Below are positions 7,353 to 14,986 of a stretch of 22,210 bases of DNA, in pieces. The notes below the pieces were generated by a model, which searched no databases, was not told where the DNA came from, and saw nothing but the letters and a program-made list of their open reading frames with translations. The position numbers were made by a program, and so were the translations under genes. Source of the DNA: Sulfurovum sp. (lineage in GTDB: Bacteria > Campylobacterota > Campylobacteria > Campylobacterales > Sulfurovaceae); NCBI GenBank assembly GCA_027066595.1, contig JAMONG010000281.1:1-22210 (forward strand). Direction: 5' to 3'. The first letter of the stretch is position 1, and every line of letters starts with the position of its first letter.

Positions 7353-8945
7353 ATGAGTATCAAAACGCCCAACGGACTTGACAAACTAGGACTAAAAAAC
7401 ATTGGTGATGTTTATTACAACCTAAGTTATGATGAGTTGCAAGCGCACGAAGTAAACAGTGGAGAGTGTAAAATCTCTACATCAGGCACGGCAATGTGTG
7501 ATACAGGTATCTTCACAGGACGAAGTCCTAAAGATAAATATTTTGTAGACCAAGCACCTTCAAATGAGCATATTGCTTGGGGTGACATCAATGCAAAAAT
7601 AGACAAAAAGATATATGATGAACTTCTTGACCTTACTTTGACACAGCTTTCGGGTAAAAACATCTATGTAACAGATGTTTATGCTGGAGCAAGTGCTGCA
7701 TCTAAACGTTCGGTTCGTTTTATCTCTGAAGTGGCATGGCAAGCACATTTTGTTAAAAATATGTTTATTCGTCCTACAGAATCTGAACTTGAAAAATTTG
7801 AACCAGACTTTACTGTTTACAATGCATGTAAAACAGTAAATGAAAAGTATAAAGAACATGGTATGAATTCTGATGTTTATGTACTTTTTAATATAGAAGA
7901 TAATGTGTCTATTATTGGTGGTACATGGTATGGTGGTGAAATGAAGAAGGGTATCTTCTCTATGATGAACTACTGGTTACCACTAGAGGGTAAACTCTCT
8001 ATGCATTGTTCTGCAAATGTAGGTGAAGATGAAGATGTTTGTCTTTTCTTTGGTCTTTCAGGTACAGGTAAAACGACATTGTCCACAGACCCTAAAAGAG
8101 CACTTATTGGTGATGATGAGCATGGTTGGGACGATCATGGTGTCTTTAACTTTGAGGGTGGCTGTTACGCTAAGGTGATTAACCTTGATGAGAAGTCTGA
8201 ACCAGAAATTTATGGAGCGATTGTTAAAGATGCATTGTTAGAAAATGTAGTGTCTGATGATAATGGTAAAGTGGACTATGAAGATGGTTCAAAAACAGAA
8301 AATACACGTGTCTCTTACCCTATTGAGCACATCGTAAACCATAAAGCAGACTTACAAGCGGGTCATCCAAATAATATCATCTTTCTTTCAGCAGATGCTT
8401 TTGGTGTATTACCCCCAGTATCGAAGTTAACAAAAGAACAAGCGATGTACTATTTCCTTTCTGGATATACTGCAAAAGTAGCTGGAACTGAACGTGGTAT
8501 TACTGAACCAGTGGCTACATTCTCTGCATGTTTTGGTGAGGCATTTTTACCATTACATCCAACAAAGTATGCAAAGCTTCTAGGTGAAAAAATAGACAAG
8601 CATGATGTCAATGTCTACCTTGTAAATACAGGTTGGACTGGTGGTCCTTATGGTACGGGTAAACGTATGAGTATTAAAGATACAAGAGCATGTATTGATG
8701 GTATTTTAAATGGTTCTATCAACGATGCAGAGTTTGATACATTACCACTCTTTAATCTTGAGATTCCTAAAACACTTGATGGTGTAAAAGACAATAAAGT
8801 CCTTAATCCAAGAGAAACATGGGAAAACAAAGAAGAATACGATGCAATGTTAGCAAAACTTGCAGGTATGTTCCAAGAAAACTTCCACCGTTACGATGAC
8901 AATGGTGGCGAGTTTGACTATGCATCGGCAGGTCCTCAACTCTAA
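7353..8945 (+). CDS. pckA: Phosphoenolpyruvate carboxykinase (ATP)
   Basis: This cytosolic enzyme converts oxaloacetate and ATP to phosphoenolpyruvate, CO2 and ADP, the entry step of gluconeogenesis. At 530 residues it matches the usual 525-540 of the ATP-type family. Recognisable motifs are FTGRSPKDKY near the N terminus, GGTWYGGEMKKG and the Mg2+-binding region, the kinase P-loop GLSGTGKTT (234-242), the metal and substrate motif DDEHGWD, and the C-terminal LNPRETW. The GTP-type enzyme is excluded by this P-loop and layout. The start is supported by GAGG six bases before the ATG. It follows oadB by 132 bases with two stem-loops between, so it probably has its own promoter while sharing the oxaloacetate node with oadGAB. 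A good intrinsic terminator follows. Confidence 0.97.
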   Translation: MSIKTPNGLDKLGLKNIGDVYYNLSYDELQAHEVNSGECKISTSGTAMCDTGIFTGRSPKDKYFVDQAPSNEHIAWGDINAKIDKKIYDELLDLTLTQLSGKNIYVTDVYAGASAASKRSVRFISEVAWQAHFVKNMFIRPTESELEKFEPDFTVYNACKTVNEKYKEHGMNSDVYVLFNIEDNVSIIGGTWYGGEMKKGIFSMMNYWLPLEGKLSMHCSANVGEDEDVCLFFGLSGTGKTTLSTDPKRALIGDDEHGWDDHGVFNFEGGCYAKVINLDEKSEPEIYGAIVKDALLENVVSDDNGKVDYEDGSKTENTRVSYPIEHIVNHKADLQAGHPNNIIFLSADAFGVLPPVSKLTKEQAMYYFLSGYTAKVAGTERGITEPVATFSACFGEAFLPLHPTKYAKLLGEKIDKHDVNVYLVNTGWTGGPYGTGKRMSIKDTRACIDGILNGSINDAEFDTLPLFNLEIPKTLDGVKDNKVLNPRETWENKEEYDAMLAKLAGMFQENFHRYDDNGGEFDYASAGPQL

Positions 8946-8953
8946 TCTTTTTC

Positions 8954-8995
8954 AAATCACTTTTATCAATAAATAAGAGTGATTTTCTCCTTTTT
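8954..8995 (+). terminator. Intrinsic terminator after pckA
   Basis: Bases 8954-8966 (AAATCACTTTTAT) pair with 8973-8985 over 13 positions with one G-T pair and a 6-base loop. A T-rich tail with five consecutive T follows at 8991-8995. It begins nine bases after the pckA stop. Confidence 0.75.
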
Positions 8996-9009
8996 AATCA
9001 AAATAACTG

Positions 9010-9015
9010 TATACT
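9010..9015 (+). promoter_or_regulatory. -10 box (TATACT) of the DUF2892 gene
   Basis: TATACT stands 33 bases before the ATG at 9048, just after the pckA terminator. No -35 box is evident, which is normal for housekeeping promoters in Campylobacterota. Confidence 0.5.
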
Positions 9016-9047
9016 ATATTCAAATAAAAATTATTAAAGGAAATAAT

Positions 9048-9236
9048 ATGAATGTGAATAAAATTAGAGCATTTTGTAGACCATTTAGAATTGTTATAGG
9101 TTTAGCACTTATAGGATATGGTGTTTATAGTGGTAACCAATGGTTCTATTTGGGTGTGATACCTCTTATTGCTGGACTTTCAAATTTCTGTCCACTTTGC
9201 ATTATCACTAAAAAATGTGATATTGAAGCAAAATAA
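9048..9236 (+). CDS. Small DUF2892 inner-membrane protein
   Basis: This 62-residue protein fits the DUF2892 family (the membrane part of YgaP-like proteins), whose function is unknown. It has a basic N terminus, two hydrophobic segments (about 14-28 and 32-45) joined by a tight GNQW turn, and the family's terminal cysteine motif, here NFCPLCIITKKC, with three cysteines. The ATG at 9048 is chosen because AAAGGA lies just before it. A frame extension to a GTG at 8979 runs through the upstream terminator and promoter and is not credible. It is flanked by a terminator on each side, so it is probably monocistronic. The cysteines may bind metal or sulfur species, but that is an inference from YgaP rhodanese links only. 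Confidence 0.85.
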   Translation: MNVNKIRAFCRPFRIVIGLALIGYGVYSGNQWFYLGVIPLIAGLSNFCPLCIITKKCDIEAK

Positions 9237-9241
9237 AACCT

Positions 9242-9269
9242 ATAGAGTTTGAACTATCAAACTCTATTT
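9242..9269 (+). terminator. Stem-loop after the DUF2892 gene
   Basis: ATAGAGTTTGA (9242-9252) pairs perfectly with TCAAACTCTAT (9257-9267) around the loop ACTA. Only three T follow before CCC, so termination may be weak, but the position five bases after the stop fits. Confidence 0.65.
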
Positions 9270-9312
9270 CCCTTAGTGACACACTCTTCAACACTTTTAA
9301 CATTTAATCAAG

Positions 9313-9318
9313 TATAAT
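9313..9318 (+). promoter_or_regulatory. Consensus -10 box (TATAAT) of mgtE
   Basis: A perfect TATAAT stands 35 bases before the mgtE start, with AT-rich sequence and no clear -35 upstream. Transcription would start near 9325, giving a leader of about 23 bases, too short for a Mg2+ riboswitch. Confidence 0.65.
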
Positions 9319-9347
9319 TTCAAATTAATACATTTTAAGGGGTTATG

Positions 9348-10676
9348 ATGGACGAACTTACACACTATTTAGACAATCAGCCTCATAATGAACTGCACCC
9401 CTCAGAAATAGCAAAACTATTAAAAGATTTAGATGATAAAAGCTTTTCTCAAGCGGTTCAGTTTATACCTAAAGAACTCATCGCTGACGTAGCACTAGAG
9501 CTTCCTGATAGATATTTTGAAGATGTACTAGAGTCTTTTACTGCTCAAGAGATAGCCGAATCTCTCACTGAACTTGAGTCTGATGATCAGACAGACTTTA
9601 TACAAGAGCTTGAAGAACGTGATGTTGAGATGGCTAAAGAGGTCTTTGAAGAGCTTGACTCTGAAGATCAAGCAGACATTTTACAGCTTAAACAGTATGA
9701 TGAAGATGAAGCTGGTGCGTATATGCAGGTGGAACTGTATACTGCAGGATTAGAACAAAATGTGCATGATGTCATTAATAATTTTGCTACATTACGCCGA
9801 AATGATGAACTAGAGAATATCAATTACCTTTTTGTGACAGATAAAGAGAAAAAACTTCGTTATGGGGTAGGGCTTGATAATTTATTGATTTTTGATTTTG
9901 ATAAAACCCTCAAAGAAAACATAGAAGAATCCGCTGAAAAATTTAAACCCATTACTGCTAAAGATCATGATAATATCAATGATGTGGTTAAAAAGTTTCA
10001 AGAGTACGACCTTAATTCTATGCCTGTTGTTGATGAACATGGTGTACTTTTAGGTCGTATCACTTCAGATGATATTTATGATATTATCAATGAACAAGCA
10101 ACCGATCAGATGTATCACCTTGCAGGGGTAAATGATGATGCAGAAGAGGATGAAGATATTTTTAAAGCAGGAAAAGCACGTGCTATTTGGCTCTCTGTTA
10201 ATCTTTTTACAGCGATAGCAGCTTCACTGGTGATAGGGCTATTTGAAGAGACTTTGCAAAGTATCGTTGCACTGGCAATTCTTATGCCTATCGTAGCTTC
10301 TATGGGGGGTAATGCTGGGACGCAATCACTCACTGTTGTTGTGCGTCAGTTGGCACTTGGTGACATTGCAAAACATGATGCATTTCGTACAATAAAAAAA
10401 GAAGTTTTGCTCTCACTTGTAAATGGACTCTTTTTTGCTATAATCATGGGTATAATAGCTTCAGTATGGTTCGATAGAGGGATGCTTGGTATTGTTATAG
10501 CACTCTCAATGATAATCAATTTACTCTCAGCAGGGTTTTTTGGTTCGATGGTACCCCTATTACTTAAAAAGCTAGACGTTGATCCAGCCATAGGTAGTAC
10601 TGTTATACTGACAACTGTGACCGATGTAGTCGGTTTTTTTAGTTTTTTAGGGTTAGCTACCCTCATTTTATTATAA
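9348..10676 (+). CDS. mgtE: Magnesium transporter MgtE
   Basis: This is a Mg2+-gated Mg2+ channel of the inner membrane. The 442 residues show the usual order: an acidic helical N domain with aspartate and glutamate repeats (about 1-125), two CBS domains (about 130-255; DLNSMPVVDEHGVLLGRITSDDIYD is readable as the second), a connecting helix, and five C-terminal membrane helices (about 278-442). The pore signature PIVASMGGNAGTQ starts at P314, and the conserved aspartate D426 in TDVVGFF, which lines the Mg2+ site in the family, is present. Two ATGs in a row (9345 and 9348) are possible starts. I prefer the second because AAGGGG (9337-9342) is then five bases away rather than two. The next gene, a CNNM-type protein, starts 17 bases after the stop, so both probably act in Mg2+ balance. 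Confidence 0.95.
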   Translation: MDELTHYLDNQPHNELHPSEIAKLLKDLDDKSFSQAVQFIPKELIADVALELPDRYFEDVLESFTAQEIAESLTELESDDQTDFIQELEERDVEMAKEVFEELDSEDQADILQLKQYDEDEAGAYMQVELYTAGLEQNVHDVINNFATLRRNDELENINYLFVTDKEKKLRYGVGLDNLLIFDFDKTLKENIEESAEKFKPITAKDHDNINDVVKKFQEYDLNSMPVVDEHGVLLGRITSDDIYDIINEQATDQMYHLAGVNDDAEEDEDIFKAGKARAIWLSVNLFTAIAASLVIGLFEETLQSIVALAILMPIVASMGGNAGTQSLTVVVRQLALGDIAKHDAFRTIKKEVLLSLVNGLFFAIIMGIIASVWFDRGMLGIVIALSMIINLLSAGFFGSMVPLLLKKLDVDPAIGSTVILTTVTDVVGFFSFLGLATLILL

Positions 10677-10692
10677 GGATTTTTTTAGTCAT

Positions 10693-11745
10693 ATGGACTT
10701 GTTACTTTTATACTTTTTTGCCGCGGTGATTATCTCATTTATCTGTTCTGTTTTAGAATCAGTTTTACTTTCTGTCAATATGCCTTACATTTCGGTACTT
10801 GAAAAAGAGAAACCAAAAGTAGGTAAACTGCTTAAATCTCATAAAACAAATATACACAAATCTATTGCTTCTATACTTATCTTAAATACGGTCGCTAACA
10901 CTTTAGGTGCTGCTGCTGTAGGGGCACAGGCAGAGAGTATCTATGGTACTGGAGCTGTTTTTTATGTCTCGATTATATTGACATTTGCTATTTTATTTTT
11001 CTCAGAGATTATTCCTAAAACGATAGGGGCATCACATTGGAAAACACTTGCTCCTGTAGCGGCCTATGTGATACAGTTTTTTATTTTTATCACTTATCCC
11101 ATTATTTTACTAACACTTTTTGTGACGAATCGTATTAAAAAAGATGATGAAGGTTTAAGTCTTACACGACAAGAGCTTATAGAGTCTACACTGATGAGTG
11201 AAGATGAGGGTGTGCTTGATGAACATGAATCAGATGTTATAGAAAATATTTTGATGCTTGATACGATTAAGATACAAGAGATTCTTACTCCCCGAACAGT
11301 TGTTTTTGCTCTCAATGGCAAGAGAAGCATCAAAGATATTGTAGAGAATGAACCTGCTATTTTTAAATTTTCTCGTGTACCTGTATATGAAGATAATATT
11401 GAAAAAATAACAGGTATTGTTATGACTAAAAAGATATTTAAACAAGCACTTTTAGATGACAGTGTCACGTTAGAGAGTATACAAAAAGATATTTTTAAAA
11501 TCAATGAAAATATTCCTGTCTCTATGGCACTTGATTTATTTATCAAGAAAAAAGAGCATATGTTTTTAGTGCTTGATAGCTATGACCAAACCGAAGGGAT
11601 AGTCACACTTGAAGATTGTGTAGAGACCATCCTTGGTGTAGAGATAGTCGATGAGAGTGATTCTGATGCTGACATGCGTGAGGTGGCTAAACATAAAATG
11701 CGTATGCAACGAAGACTTGAAGAGAAAATTAAGTCAAAAAAGTAG
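10693..11745 (+). CDS. CNNM/CorC-type transmembrane protein with CBS pair
   Basis: This 350-residue protein belongs to the CNNM (DUF21) family, implicated in Mg2+ export or Na+/Mg2+ exchange. The N-terminal membrane domain (about 1-145) carries family features such as FICSVLESVLLSV near 17-28, the ILNTVANT block (62-69) and SEIIPKT (104-110). A linker with the acidic helix typical of the family (TRQELIESTL) precedes a CBS pair (about 192-315). The C-terminal CorC/HlyC domain found in many relatives is absent, and the protein ends with a basic tail (RRLEEKIKSKK). The start at 10693 is the only start codon between the mgtE stop and the first membrane helix; AAGGA is 13 bases upstream, which is long. 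Position after mgtE suggests joint control of Mg2+ in and out. Confidence 0.9.
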   Translation: MDLLLLYFFAAVIISFICSVLESVLLSVNMPYISVLEKEKPKVGKLLKSHKTNIHKSIASILILNTVANTLGAAAVGAQAESIYGTGAVFYVSIILTFAILFFSEIIPKTIGASHWKTLAPVAAYVIQFFIFITYPIILLTLFVTNRIKKDDEGLSLTRQELIESTLMSEDEGVLDEHESDVIENILMLDTIKIQEILTPRTVVFALNGKRSIKDIVENEPAIFKFSRVPVYEDNIEKITGIVMTKKIFKQALLDDSVTLESIQKDIFKINENIPVSMALDLFIKKKEHMFLVLDSYDQTEGIVTLEDCVETILGVEIVDESDSDADMREVAKHKMRMQRRLEEKIKSKK

Positions 11746-11756
11746 TCAAAATAGTG

Positions 11757-11762
11757 TATAAT
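11757..11762 (+). promoter_or_regulatory. Consensus -10 box (TATAAT) before the mini-GNAT gene
   Basis: A perfect TATAAT lies 25 bases before the ATG at 11788, with a ribosome-binding site (AAGGAAA) between. It implies a separate promoter for the GNAT-rhlE-methyltransferase group. Confidence 0.6.
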
Positions 11763-11787
11763 TCACAATCAAAAATAAGGAAATAAC

Positions 11788-12063
11788 ATGTCTTACACAT
11801 TAATACATAACAGTGATGAAAACCAATATGAATACCAGATAGAAGGTCAAATAGCAAAGATACAATATGAAGTAGTAGATGGTAAATACCATTTAACACA
11901 TACTATCGTTCCTAAAGAGCTAGGTGGTAGAGGTATAGCAAAATCATTGACAAATGATGTTTTAACGGCACTTCAAGCAGAGGGTAAAAAAGCAGTCGCA
12001 GGCTGTTCGTTCATCGTTAAGTATCAAGAAAATAACCCTGAATGGAATGAACTTTTTAACTAA
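11788..12063 (+). CDS. GCN5-related N-acetyltransferase, short YidJ/Gtn-type
   Basis: This 91-residue protein is a one-domain member of the short GNAT family (Gcn5-rel_Nat). The conserved acetyl-CoA loop VPKELGGRGIAKSL (about 42-55) and the following helix LTNDVLTALQAEGKK are clear, as are the C-terminal motif CSFIVKY (74-80) and the final W-x-x-L. Family members are predicted acetyltransferases of unknown substrate; the fold is known but the reaction is not. The ATG is preceded by AAGGAAATAAC. The next gene (rhlE) starts 17 bases after the stop, so the two may be co-transcribed from the TATAAT at 11757. Confidence 0.9.
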   Translation: MSYTLIHNSDENQYEYQIEGQIAKIQYEVVDGKYHLTHTIVPKELGGRGIAKSLTNDVLTALQAEGKKAVAGCSFIVKYQENNPEWNELFN

Positions 12064-12080
12064 AGTTCAAAATAACTTAC

Positions 12081-13448
12081 GTGGCTGTAGAAAAACAAGA
12101 AACTCACCCTACATCTTTAGCCACACTTGGACTCTCTACAGAGATACTCAAAGCCTTAAAAGATAAAGGCTATGAGTCAGCAACCCCCATACAAAAAGCA
12201 CTTATACCTCTTATGTTTACACGTCGAGACATTATGGCAGGTGCACAGACAGGTACGGGTAAAACAGCAGGATTTACACTTCCTATTCTTCAAGAACTCT
12301 CTCGTAATTTTGTGGAGGGACAGCATTACCCTAAAGCAGTCATCATAGTACCTACACGTGAACTTGCTAAACAAGTAGAAGCTTCTGTAGAGGCATACGG
12401 AAAGTATTTGCCTCTAAAAAGCATCGTACTTTATGGTGGAGCAAATCTTACTTCTCAGGCAAACAGACTTAAAGCGGGTGTTGACATTATCGTGGCAACC
12501 TCTGGGCGGCTTTTGGAACATATACATCAAAAAAATGTAAATCTAGATTCTGTAGATTACTTGGTACTCGATGAAGCTGATACCATTTTGGATATGGGCT
12601 TTGTGCATGAGGTAAGTAAAATACTCCAACACCTTCCAGCACGTCGTCAAAATATACTCATCTCAGCGACACTCTCTGGCTCAGTCAAAAGATTAGCAGA
12701 GCAGATACTTACAAAACCCAAACTCATTGAGGTTGATAGCATGGGGACTTCGGCAAGCTCAGTCACCCAAGTGGTGTACCCAGTAGAGAAAGAGAAGAAA
12801 ACAGAACTACTCTCTTACCTTATCGGCTCACGGAATTACCAACAAGTGTTGGTTTTTGTACGTAAAAAAGAGGTGGCGGATGATGTAACAAAAGAGCTTA
12901 ATCTCTCTGGACTGAAAACGGCTGTGATACACGGGAGTAAAAGTTCGGGAGAACGAAGCCGTGCTTTAGAAGGCTTTAAAGAGGGTAAAATTCGTGTACT
13001 TGTAGCCACAGACATCGCTGCACGTGGACTAGATATTCCTAAGCTTGAAGTGGTGATGAATTATGATATTCCCCATGTGACAGGTGATTATATACACCGC
13101 ATCGGGCGAACAGGTAGAGCAGGGGCTAAAGGGTTAGCGATTACGCTCATTTCACCTTTAGAGATGGTAGCCCTTAAAGATGTAGAAAAGCTTATGGGTA
13201 AAGCGATACCTCAAGAAAAGTTAGAGGGCTATGCACCTAAAGGAGTACTTACTCAAAAAGGTGCACGTAAGAATCCAAAAGAACATAAAAAAGCAGATGG
13301 GGCATTTGGTAAAAAAAAGAAAAAATCTACAACATTTTCCAGTACTAAAAAAAGAAAAACGACTAAACGTGATGGTTTCAAAGTGTATGATGCCGCAAAA
13401 CCGAAAGAAGATAAGAAAAACAAGAAACGTGGAAGAGGAAGAAAGTAG
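12081..13448 (+). CDS. rhlE: ATP-dependent RNA helicase, RhlE type
   Basis: This second DEAD-box helicase has 455 residues. The Q region LGLSTEILKALKDKGY with ATPIQ is typical of RhlE. Motifs are AQTGTGKT (55-62, with TAGFTLP after it, an RhlE hallmark), PTREL, DEAD (164-167), SAT (195-197) and HRIGRTGR (339-346). The C-terminal 70 residues are low-complexity and very rich in lysine and arginine, as in other RhlE proteins, and likely bind RNA. The start is a GTG at 12081 with no good ribosome-binding site; no better in-frame start lies before the Q motif, so initiation may depend on coupling to the GNAT gene 17 bases upstream. RhlE proteins assist ribosome assembly and RNA decay, most often at low temperature. 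Confidence 0.94.
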   Translation: MAVEKQETHPTSLATLGLSTEILKALKDKGYESATPIQKALIPLMFTRRDIMAGAQTGTGKTAGFTLPILQELSRNFVEGQHYPKAVIIVPTRELAKQVEASVEAYGKYLPLKSIVLYGGANLTSQANRLKAGVDIIVATSGRLLEHIHQKNVNLDSVDYLVLDEADTILDMGFVHEVSKILQHLPARRQNILISATLSGSVKRLAEQILTKPKLIEVDSMGTSASSVTQVVYPVEKEKKTELLSYLIGSRNYQQVLVFVRKKEVADDVTKELNLSGLKTAVIHGSKSSGERSRALEGFKEGKIRVLVATDIAARGLDIPKLEVVMNYDIPHVTGDYIHRIGRTGRAGAKGLAITLISPLEMVALKDVEKLMGKAIPQEKLEGYAPKGVLTQKGARKNPKEHKKADGAFGKKKKKSTTFSSTKKRKTTKRDGFKVYDAAKPKEDKKNKKRGRGRK

Positions 13449-13482
13449 TTAGACTTTTACAGATGCACAAAGGAGCTAAAGT

Positions 13483-14121
13483 TTGAAGTGTCATATTTGT
13501 GATAAACCGACAAAAACATTTATCTGTGAGAAGACAAACATTCATTACTATCAATGTCTTTCTTGTGAATATATCTTTAAGTCTCCAGAGTATTATCAAA
13601 ACTTAGAAAAGCAAAAAGAGCGTTATAATTTACATCAGAACAATGAAGATGATGCAGGGTATATCGCATATTTTCAGCGTTATTTAGATTTTATATTGCC
13701 TTTGGTAGGTGAACCAAAATGTGCTTTAGATTTTGGGTGTGGATGTAGCTCTTTACTTGCGACACTTTTAGAGAGTAAGGGTATCTCTTGTGACTACTAT
13801 GATCCTATCTACCATCCGCATACGTTAAAGCGTAAAAAGAGTTATGACCTTATCGTCTCCACGGAAGTTTTTGAACATCTGCATCAGCCACGTGAGGTAT
13901 TTGAAAGTCTAGTAGATAAGTTAAACACTGGTGGGTTTCTTGCGATACAAACAGAGTTTCACACCAATGACCCTACATCTTTTGCTACATGGTGGTACCC
14001 TAAAGATACAACACATATCGTTTTTTTTAGGGCACATACTTTTAAAGTCTTATCTGAAATGTATGGATGCAGAGTGATAAAAGACAATGGTAAAAACATG
14101 GTTGTCTTACAGAAGTGTTAG
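13483..14121 (+). CDS. Class I SAM-dependent methyltransferase with N-terminal zinc ribbon
   Basis: This 212-residue protein starts with a zinc-ribbon-like motif (C3-x2-C6 and C25-x2-C28) and continues as a Rossmann methyltransferase of the Methyltransf_23 kind. The SAM loop is LDFGCGCSS (82-90, D83 and G85), the acidic residue ending strand 2 lies in DYYDPIY, and the motif IV-V region reads DLIVSTEVFEHLHQP. The substrate cannot be read; relatives methylate small molecules, sugars or lipids. The start is a TTG at 13483, supported by AAGGAG seven bases upstream and the cysteine pair right after it. It lies 34 bases after rhlE, in the same direction, and ends in a strong stem-loop. Confidence 0.88.
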   Translation: MKCHICDKPTKTFICEKTNIHYYQCLSCEYIFKSPEYYQNLEKQKERYNLHQNNEDDAGYIAYFQRYLDFILPLVGEPKCALDFGCGCSSLLATLLESKGISCDYYDPIYHPHTLKRKKSYDLIVSTEVFEHLHQPREVFESLVDKLNTGGFLAIQTEFHTNDPTSFATWWYPKDTTHIVFFRAHTFKVLSEMYGCRVIKDNGKNMVVLQKC

Positions 14122-14133
14122 TATTTTAAACAG

Positions 14134-14161
14134 AGTGTAGGAGGATGGTATCTCCTACACT
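14134..14161. terminator. Stem-loop terminator between convergent genes
   Basis: AGTGTAGGAG (14134-14143) pairs perfectly with CTCCTACACT (14152-14161) around an 8-base loop. TTTATATT follows on the plus strand, and a shorter T-run (CTGTTTAAAA) follows on the minus strand. It lies between the plus-strand methyltransferase and the minus-strand VWA-like gene and can serve both. Confidence 0.75.
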
Positions 14162-14167
14162 TTTATA

Positions 14168-14986
14168 TTATTTTACATTCTCTAAAAGCATAGGTGTACC
14201 AAAGGCTTTTAAGTTGGCATTGGTTGTTGAAAAGTAGGCTTCCCAAAATGAGCTTAAGGTTTTAAGTGTTTTGGCATCTCGATACCCTTTTTTACCGACT
14301 ATACCTGCACCTATGACATAGACATCTGCACCAGCAAAGTCAGCAAGGTGTCCAGAATTTTTTATCTTACTTAACTCTTTTTTAGTCTCGATTTTTTTAA
14401 GTCTACCTTTTGAGTAGAAGCTGGTAATAGAAGAGTGTTCAATCATATCTGATACAAGTAGCACACTCTTTTCTGAGGCATTAGAAGGCTTGATAATATG
14501 CTTTGAAATGTCATCGAGTGATTTGACAATATCTGAATGTGGTAGATTTTTGTTTGCACCTTTAAGTACTGTTACCAATGCCTTTGTGGCTTTTTTCTTT
14601 GCATATTTATATTGTCCATTCATACAACCTTGGTATTTTCGTAAGACTTTTTTAGCAATGTCATGCTTTGAACTCTCAGGCAAGAGAGCTTCAAGTTTAC
14701 CTGAGTAGGCAACATCGGTATATTTGCCATTTGAGTTTGCAGAAAAAGAGGCGATAGTCACACCATAGCCATTTTTGATAAATTTCATCATATTTTTATA
14801 GGTATATATCATGATATTTTTATCTAGGGGTGTGGTTTGGTCTACCAAGATAAAAAGTTCTTTTTCTACACTAGGGTTTGGGTTGGCTATCTTTAGAGCC
14901 TCATAACAACTTGGTACATCATTACGAGCTAAAAGTAATGTACCTATAGCTACAAATGTAAAGAGTATTTTTTTAAGTATCATCAT
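14168..14986 (-). CDS. Secreted von Willebrand factor A-like protein, unknown function
   Basis: This 272-residue protein begins with a signal peptide (about 1-20, KKILFTFVAIGTLLLA), so it should be periplasmic or surface-exposed. The rest reads as a VWA-type Rossmann fold: strand ELFILVD with D49 followed by QTTPLD (a variant of the DxSxS metal site), a helix, strand GYGVTIASFS (73-82), strand SVLLVSDMIEHS (174-185) with D180, and strand ADVYVIGAG (220-228), then an end motif with FWEAYF. Cysteines C27 and C121 could form a disulfide. The protein family is not one I can name. The start ATG at 14986 directly follows the stop of the upstream membrane-protein gene, with GAGGA seven bases before it, so the two are translationally coupled. 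A second ATG directly follows (14983). Confidence 0.75.
   Translation of the reverse strand: MMILKKILFTFVAIGTLLLARNDVPSCYEALKIANPNPSVEKELFILVDQTTPLDKNIMIYTYKNMMKFIKNGYGVTIASFSANSNGKYTDVAYSGKLEALLPESSKHDIAKKVLRKYQGCMNGQYKYAKKKATKALVTVLKGANKNLPHSDIVKSLDDISKHIIKPSNASEKSVLLVSDMIEHSSITSFYSKGRLKKIETKKELSKIKNSGHLADFAGADVYVIGAGIVGKKGYRDAKTLKTLSSFWEAYFSTTNANLKAFGTPMLLENVK

Noticed and set aside
8979..9047. N-terminal extension of the DUF2892 protein from a GTG
   Set aside because: It would run through the pckA terminator and the TATACT box; the ATG at 9048 has a good ribosome-binding site.
9319..9347. A Mg2+ riboswitch before mgtE
   Set aside because: The perfect TATAAT at 9313-9318 leaves a leader of only about 23 bases, too short for an M-box or other Mg2+ sensor.
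10346..10666. 106-codon minus-strand frame, and a 150-codon one at 11094-11546
   Set aside because: Both are antisense shadows of mgtE and the CNNM gene, without promoter, ribosome-binding site or recognisable protein.
13231..13452. Plus-strand frame inside the end of rhlE, and a similar one at 20913-21224
   Set aside because: They are out-of-frame readings of lysine-rich or glutamine-rich coding sequence and have no initiation signals.
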